Source: Bacteroidaceae bacterium
GTDB lineage: Bacteria > Bacteroidota > Bacteroidia > Bacteroidales > Muribaculaceae
Length of the DNA stretch: 64,000 nucleotides
Assembly (NCBI GenBank): GCA_021768245.1
Contig: JAETNO010000011.1
Coordinates: forward strand, 16,934 to 80,933
Reading direction: 5' to 3'
The notes beneath the pieces were generated by a model. That model was given only the letters and a program-made list of their open reading frames with translations, ran no database searches and was not told where the DNA came from. Below, one piece after another: positions 60,260 to 64,000 of the stretch; positions within the stretch are counted from its first letter, which is position 1; every line of letters starts with the position of its first letter. The position numbers were made by a program, and so were the translations under genes.

Positions 60260-61072
60260 ATGAACGAACTTTTTTCCGTCAGGGACCATGTGGTCGTTAT
60301 TACCGGCGGTACCGGCGTCCTTGGCAGTTGCATCGCCGAATATCTTGCTCTCGAAGGGGCAAAGGTTGTAGTAATGGGTCGCCGTAAGGATGAGGGCGAG
60401 GCTATAGTCTCGGCTATCAAGGCCAAGGGTGGCGAAGCGATGTTCCTAGTCACAGATGTGATGAATCCCGAGGTCGTGCAGGCAAACTGCGATGAGATTC
60501 TTGCAAAATATGGCCGCGTCGACGCCCTGCTCAACGCTGCGGGTGGTAATATGCCGGGAGCCACGATAGCTCCTTCCGGCACATTTTTCGACGTCAAGAT
60601 TGATGCCTTTCAGACAGTGCTCAACCTCAATCTGACGGGCACTGTGATTCCTACCCAGATTTTCCTTCGCCCGATGGTCGAGGCCGGTAAGGGTGCAATT
60701 GTCAATTTCTCTTCAATGGCTGCTTTCCGTCCTATGACCCGTGTGCTCGGCTATGCCGCAGCTAAGGCCGGGATATCAAATTTTACGGCCTTCCTTGCAA
60801 ATGAGGTCGCTACTAAGTTCACTCCGAATATACGTGTCAATGCGATTGCTCCCGGTTTCTTCCTTACAAACCAGAATCGTGCCCTGCTGACCAATCCCGA
60901 CGGCTCTTTGACCGAGCGCGGGGCGGATGTGATTCGCCAGACACCTTTTAAACGTTTTGGAAAGCCCGAGGAACTGTGCGGAACAATCCAGTATCTCATT
61001 TCTGATGCAGCATCCTTCGTCACCGGCACGGTCGCCGTGGTCGATGGTGGCTTCAATGCCTTTGCGATGTAG
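60260..61072 (+). CDS. SDR oxidoreductase, probable D-fructuronate reductase (mannonate oxidoreductase)
   Basis: 270 residues. The SDR cofactor loop is VVITGGTGVLGSCIAEYLA, NAAGGNMPG lies near 93 and the catalytic YAAAK block is LGYAAAKAGISNF. The Bacteroidetes uronate route uses an SDR-type enzyme in place of long-chain UxuB, and the place after uxuA supports that. It would reduce fructuronate to mannonate with NAD(P)H. The 127-bp gap from uxuA is AT-rich without a clear promoter. Confidence 0.85.
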   Translation: MNELFSVRDHVVVITGGTGVLGSCIAEYLALEGAKVVVMGRRKDEGEAIVSAIKAKGGEAMFLVTDVMNPEVVQANCDEILAKYGRVDALLNAAGGNMPGATIAPSGTFFDVKIDAFQTVLNLNLTGTVIPTQIFLRPMVEAGKGAIVNFSSMAAFRPMTRVLGYAAAKAGISNFTAFLANEVATKFTPNIRVNAIAPGFFLTNQNRALLTNPDGSLTERGADVIRQTPFKRFGKPEELCGTIQYLISDAASFVTGTVAVVDGGFNAFAM

Positions 61073-61073
61073 A

Positions 61074-61115
61074 CTCAACACTCTACACTCAAAACTTAAA
61101 ACTTAATACTTAAAA
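61074..61115 (+). repeat. CTCAAAACT-type tandem repeat, intergenic copy 2
   Basis: Degenerate ACTCAACACTC, ACACTCAAAACTT, AAAACTTAAT units begin two bases after the SDR stop and end at the next terminator. It shares its first 11 bases with the copy at 24222. Confidence 0.7.
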
Positions 61116-61116
61116 T

Positions 61117-61146
61117 AAAAGCTCCCGTCAGGGAGCTTTTATTTTT
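61117..61146. terminator. Bidirectional terminator
   Basis: AAAGCTCCC and GGGAGCTTT form a perfect stem with a four-base loop, A-rich on the left and T-rich on the right. It serves the plus-strand SDR gene and the converging rubrerythrin gene. Confidence 0.92.
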
Positions 61147-61730
61147 TAGATTTCGTCCATGTCAAGGGCGATATAGTGTTGATATGGATGGTCACATGCC
61201 GGGCAGACCTTCGGTGGTTCCTGACCTACGTGGACATAGCCGCATACGAGGCACTGCCACTGGATGTCATGGTCACGTTTCCATACCGTCCCGTCTTTCA
61301 CTTGCTTTAGATAAGCCTCGAAGCGTGCGCGGTGACGCGATTCAATCTCTGCGATTGCCGAGAAGTGGGATGCGATTTCAGGAAAACCCTCGCTTTCCGC
61401 AACCTTTGCTGCGTTGGTATACATTTCTACGCCTTCAAGCTCCTCTTCGGCTGCGGCAGTCGCGAGGTTTGAAGCCGTATCGCCAATAACTCCGGCGTCG
61501 GGATTCATCGGCACTTCAACCTTCCCGCCTTCAAGGAATTTGAAAAACACCTTGCTGTGGCGCAACTCGTTTGCAGCTGTAGCGCGGAAAATCTCGCCGA
61601 TAGGATAGTAGTTTTCCTTATCTGCCTGGGCGGCATAGAACGTATAGCGCGAATAGGCGGATGATTCCGCCAGATAGGCAATCACGAGATTCTTTTCGGT
61701 CTGAGTGCCCTTGATACTTTTTTTAGCCAT
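61146..61730 (-). CDS. rbr: Rubrerythrin
   Basis: About 194 residues from the ATG at 61730 (MAKKSIKGTQTEKNL); the 28 codons above are leader. The four-helix ferritin-like domain has the diiron glutamates in YLAESSAYSRY, ATAANELRHSKVF, AAEEELEGVEMY and IAEIESRHRARFEAY. The C-terminal rubredoxin-like domain has two CxxC pairs (WQCLVCGY and KVCPACDH). It reduces hydrogen peroxide in the anaerobic cytoplasm. It stands alone, downstream of glmS. Confidence 0.95.
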   Translation of the reverse strand: MAKKSIKGTQTEKNLVIAYLAESSAYSRYTFYAAQADKENYYPIGEIFRATAANELRHSKVFFKFLEGGKVEVPMNPDAGVIGDTASNLATAAAEEELEGVEMYTNAAKVAESEGFPEIASHFSAIAEIESRHRARFEAYLKQVKDGTVWKRDHDIQWQCLVCGYVHVGQEPPKVCPACDHPYQHYIALDMDEI

Positions 61731-61817
61731 AAGACGAATATATTTTAATCTGTTCTTGATGATTATCTGTAAAGATATAACCATCTTATGGCTTAAAAGT
61801 TTAGCAGGGTGCAATCT

Positions 61818-63665
61818 CTATTCTACAGTCACTGACTTCGCGAGATTGCGGGGCTGGTCCACGTCCTTACCCTTATTGACTGCTATATAATAGGCAAGCA
61901 GCTGCAGAGGTATGGAGGCGACGATTGGTGTCAGACATTCCGGCACATTGGGGATTTCGATGCAATAGTCGGCTATGTCGCTCATGGACGTGTTCCCTTT
62001 CGACACGATTGCCACCACGGCACCGCCACGGCTCTTCACTTGCTGCACGTTTGAGATAATCTTGTCGTAGAGCGAGTCGTTGGGTGCGATGACCACGCTT
62101 GGCATGTCATGGTCGATAAGTGCGATTGGCCCGTGTTTCATTTCCGCTGCGGGATAGCCTTCCGCGTGGATATAGGAAATCTCCTTGAGTTTCAATGCCC
62201 CTTCGAGAGCTGTCGGATAGTTGTAGCCTCGGCCAAGGTATAGGAAGTTGTGGGCGTAGGCAAAAACTCTTGAGAGGGTCTTGATTTCATTGTCGACTTT
62301 AAGGGCCTCTTCTATGGTCTCAGGCATCTTGCTGAGTGCTGAGAGCACTGTAGAGAGCGTCTCTTGGTCTACAGCTCCGCGAAGCTGACCTACTGATAGG
62401 GCGAGAAGGGTGAGCACTGTCACCTGGCCTGTGAAAGCCTTCGTGGAAGCGACTCCGATTTCGGGTCCGACATGTATGTATGTGCCTGAATCTGTGTTGC
62501 GTGGGATTGAGGCCCCGACGACATTACATATACCGTAGACAAAAGCCCCCTTTTCCTTTGCGAGCTGTATGGCAGCCAGGGTGTCGGCGGTCTCGCCTGA
62601 CTGGCTGATTGAGATTACTATGTCTTTCTCGTTGAGCACGGGGTTGCCATAGCGGAATTCCGAGGCATACTCTACCTCGACAGGCATCTTGCAGAAGTCC
62701 TGTATGAGACGCTTGCCTATCAGGGCTGCGTGCCATGATGTGCCGCATGCAACGAGGGTGATTCTCTCCGCTTTCATGAAACGCTCCTTGTTGAGGTCTA
62801 CACCCGAAAGCGTCACTCGGCTGCATCCGTCTACAATACGTCCGCGCAGGCAGTCGCGCAATGTTGCCGGCTGCTCGAAGATTTCTTTGAGCATGAAGGT
62901 GTCATATCCTCCTTTTTCGAGCTGTGCCAGCGATAGTTTCAGCTTCTGTATGCTGATGGTCGAAGGCTTGTTGTCGGAGAGCGATAGCACCTGGAGTGGT
63001 TCGTTGCGCTTTATGACTCCGATTTCATTGTCCTTAAGATATATTACCTGGTCGGTATAGCCCACGATGGGTGTTGCATCCGACGCGATGAAAGTCTCTC
63101 CGTCTCCGACACCGATCACGAGTGGCGAGCTCTTGCGGGCCACAATCATAGTGTCGGGGTCGTTCTGCTCCACGACTGCTATGGCATATGCTCCTTCGAC
63201 TTGGAGCAAAGCTTCGCGCACTGCGTCAAGCAGCGAGCATGACGAGGTGAGTTTTATATATTCGATGAGCTGCACGAGCACTTCCGTGTCGGTCTCGCTC
63301 TTGAATTCATAGCCATGGTCGGTAAGCACCTTTTTCAGCACTGCGTAGTTCTCGATGGTTCCGTTGTGCACAAGGGCTATCATGCCGCTTTGCGACACAT
63401 GGGGATGGGCGTTGATATCGCTCGGCTCCCCGTGGGTGGCCCAGCGAGTATGGGCTATGCCTAATGTCCCGTTTATGTTTCCGGCTTGTGCTACGTTCTC
63501 GAGATTTGCTACTTTTCCATGTGATTTGTGAACCGACATCTTTCCGTCACAGTCAACCAAAGCTACGCCTGCGCTGTCATATCCTCGATATTCCAGTCGC
63601 TTCAGGCCTTGAATTAATATATCATAAGCTCTCTGCGAGCCGATATATCCAACAATTCCGCACAT
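61818..63665 (-). CDS. glmS: Glutamine-fructose-6-phosphate aminotransferase
   Basis: 615 residues. The Ntn nucleophile is cysteine 2 (MCGIVGYIG). The glutaminase domain has the THGEPSDINAHPH and VHNGTIENY blocks. Two SIS domains follow, with CGTSWHAALIG, SISQSGETADTLAA and GRGYNYPTALEGALKLKEIS, and the protein ends in the family's PRNLAKSVTVE. It makes glucosamine-6-phosphate, the entry to UDP-GlcNAc, which feeds the cell wall and the amino-sugar glycan locus at the left end. Confidence 0.97.
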   Translation of the reverse strand: MCGIVGYIGSQRAYDILIQGLKRLEYRGYDSAGVALVDCDGKMSVHKSHGKVANLENVAQAGNINGTLGIAHTRWATHGEPSDINAHPHVSQSGMIALVHNGTIENYAVLKKVLTDHGYEFKSETDTEVLVQLIEYIKLTSSCSLLDAVREALLQVEGAYAIAVVEQNDPDTMIVARKSSPLVIGVGDGETFIASDATPIVGYTDQVIYLKDNEIGVIKRNEPLQVLSLSDNKPSTISIQKLKLSLAQLEKGGYDTFMLKEIFEQPATLRDCLRGRIVDGCSRVTLSGVDLNKERFMKAERITLVACGTSWHAALIGKRLIQDFCKMPVEVEYASEFRYGNPVLNEKDIVISISQSGETADTLAAIQLAKEKGAFVYGICNVVGASIPRNTDSGTYIHVGPEIGVASTKAFTGQVTVLTLLALSVGQLRGAVDQETLSTVLSALSKMPETIEEALKVDNEIKTLSRVFAYAHNFLYLGRGYNYPTALEGALKLKEISYIHAEGYPAAEMKHGPIALIDHDMPSVVIAPNDSLYDKIISNVQQVKSRGGAVVAIVSKGNTSMSDIADYCIEIPNVPECLTPIVASIPLQLLAYYIAVNKGKDVDQPRNLAKSVTVE

Positions 63666-63699
63666 AGATTAAAAAAGTTGTGTTTTAATTTTTGTGTTG

Positions 63700-63733
63700 C
63701 AGCTGCCTGTTTCGCGTTTGCAGATGGCAGCTG
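63700..63733 (-). promoter_or_regulatory. Hairpin in the glmS leader
   Basis: CAGCTGCC (63700-63707) and GGCAGCTG (63726-63733) pair perfectly around an 18-base loop. The hairpin lies in the about 140-base glmS leader, which starts after a minus-strand TAACTTTG box at 63814-63807. It does not have the pseudoknotted core of the glmS ribozyme. It may bind an sRNA or a protein. Confidence 0.4.
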
Positions 63734-63806
63734 AAGATTAAGAGATGATTAATTCTGTATAAATATCGCACCTGCTTATAATGGCGACAAACATTCAAAC
63801 ATAATG

Positions 63807-63814
63807 CAAAGTTA
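63807..63814 (-). promoter_or_regulatory. -7 box of glmS
   Basis: TAACTTTG on the minus strand, about 140 bases before the glmS ATG. The -33 position has no clear TTTG. Confidence 0.45.
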
Positions 63815-63915
63815 CGAACAATTGGTCAATTTTCCTAATTGCTATTAATAATAATGTGGTAAGTACGGATATGATGAATCCAATTGTTAAATAACTGTTA
63901 AATATGGTTTGTAGA

Positions 63916-63947
63916 TTTGGAGATTAAGTATGGAAGTTCTACCTTTG
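63916..63947 (+). promoter_or_regulatory. Full consensus promoter for a gene right of the window
   Basis: TTTG at 63916-63919, then exactly 20 bases, then TACCTTTG at 63940-63947, the best Bacteroidetes promoter match in the window. The transcript begins near 63953 and runs off the right edge. The 40-odd bases that follow are GC-rich, with a possible stem (GGCCACCCGG and neighbours). Confidence 0.75.
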
Positions 63948-64000
63948 CACTCGCTTTTGAGGAGCGGGCCACCCGGAGGGGCGGCCGGAAAGTTAATAAC

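Noticed and set aside
63666..63806. glmS ribozyme
   Set aside because: The leader has only a simple hairpin and none of the conserved pseudoknot core; the ribozyme is typical of Firmicutes.
1..64000. CRISPR arrays, rRNA or tRNA genes
   Set aside because: No spaced direct repeats of CRISPR type were seen, and no tRNA T-loop or rRNA patterns were recognised on reading either strand. A covariance search would be the decisive test.

Overview
The window looks like chromosome of a gut Bacteroidales bacterium, most likely a Muribaculaceae-type genome (inference; no rRNA gene is present to prove it). The reasons are the Bacteroidetes -7 box TAnnTTTG in front of many genes, family-typical proteins (DUF2723, DUF4271, DUF5683, DUF2339, a NrtR/AraR-type Nudix regulator, several FKBP isomerases) and an MFS/isomerase/kinase xylose locus.

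Layout. 1-21 kb: a long minus-strand surface-polysaccharide locus. It runs from the Wza-like exporter, Wzc-like tyrosine autokinase and Wzx-like flippase through glycosyltransferases, a pyruvyltransferase and an EpsG-like polymerase, to the PglF/PglE/PglC-like genes that make and attach the first amino-sugar. 21-24 kb: a MetE-like methyltransferase and a ThiF-like/bioB pair. 24.3-27.2 kb: four plus-strand genes that do not fit their housekeeping surroundings. One is a phage portal-like protein, one a head-tail adaptor-like protein and two are unrecognised. 27.5-31 kb: LOG, DUF4271, hemD, rnpA, yidD and a shortened tatD. 31-33.5 kb: a DUF2339 membrane protein. 33.5-36.9 kb: an AT-rich accessory island with an ADP-ribosylglycohydrolase, a lipoprotein, a membrane protein with a TerB-like tail and a gene scrap. 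37-47.6 kb: queG, a polysaccharide deacetylase, a DUF2723 protein, trpS, a cobalamin adenosyltransferase, a MITE, riboflavin synthase and three FKBP isomerases. 47.7-49.3 kb: a second phage-like locus with a major-capsid-like protein preceded by a small acidic, scaffold-like protein. 49.5-61.1 kb: an OmpA protein, then a pentose/uronate locus (Nudix regulator, xylB, xylA, xylose MFS transporter, GH51 arabinofuranosidase, KDPG aldolase, mannonate dehydratase, SDR reductase) suited to glucuronoarabinoxylan side chains. 61-64 kb: rubrerythrin and glmS.

The most interesting signal is the pair of separated, intact virion-head loci (portal plus adaptor; scaffold-like plus capsid). They lie about 20 kb apart on opposite strands, each behind its own host-type promoter, and there is no integrase, lysis, terminase or tail gene in the window. 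I read this as a possible domesticated capsid system, similar in logic to a gene transfer agent. This is a hypothesis.

The second signal is a family of 9-bp tandem repeats (CCCATTRGY). It occurs five times, each time just 3' of a gene and always with the C-rich strand in the mRNA, which resembles Rho utilisation sites. A second family (CTCAAAACT-like) occurs twice between genes and twice in frame inside proteins (QueG and the cobalamin adenosyltransferase).
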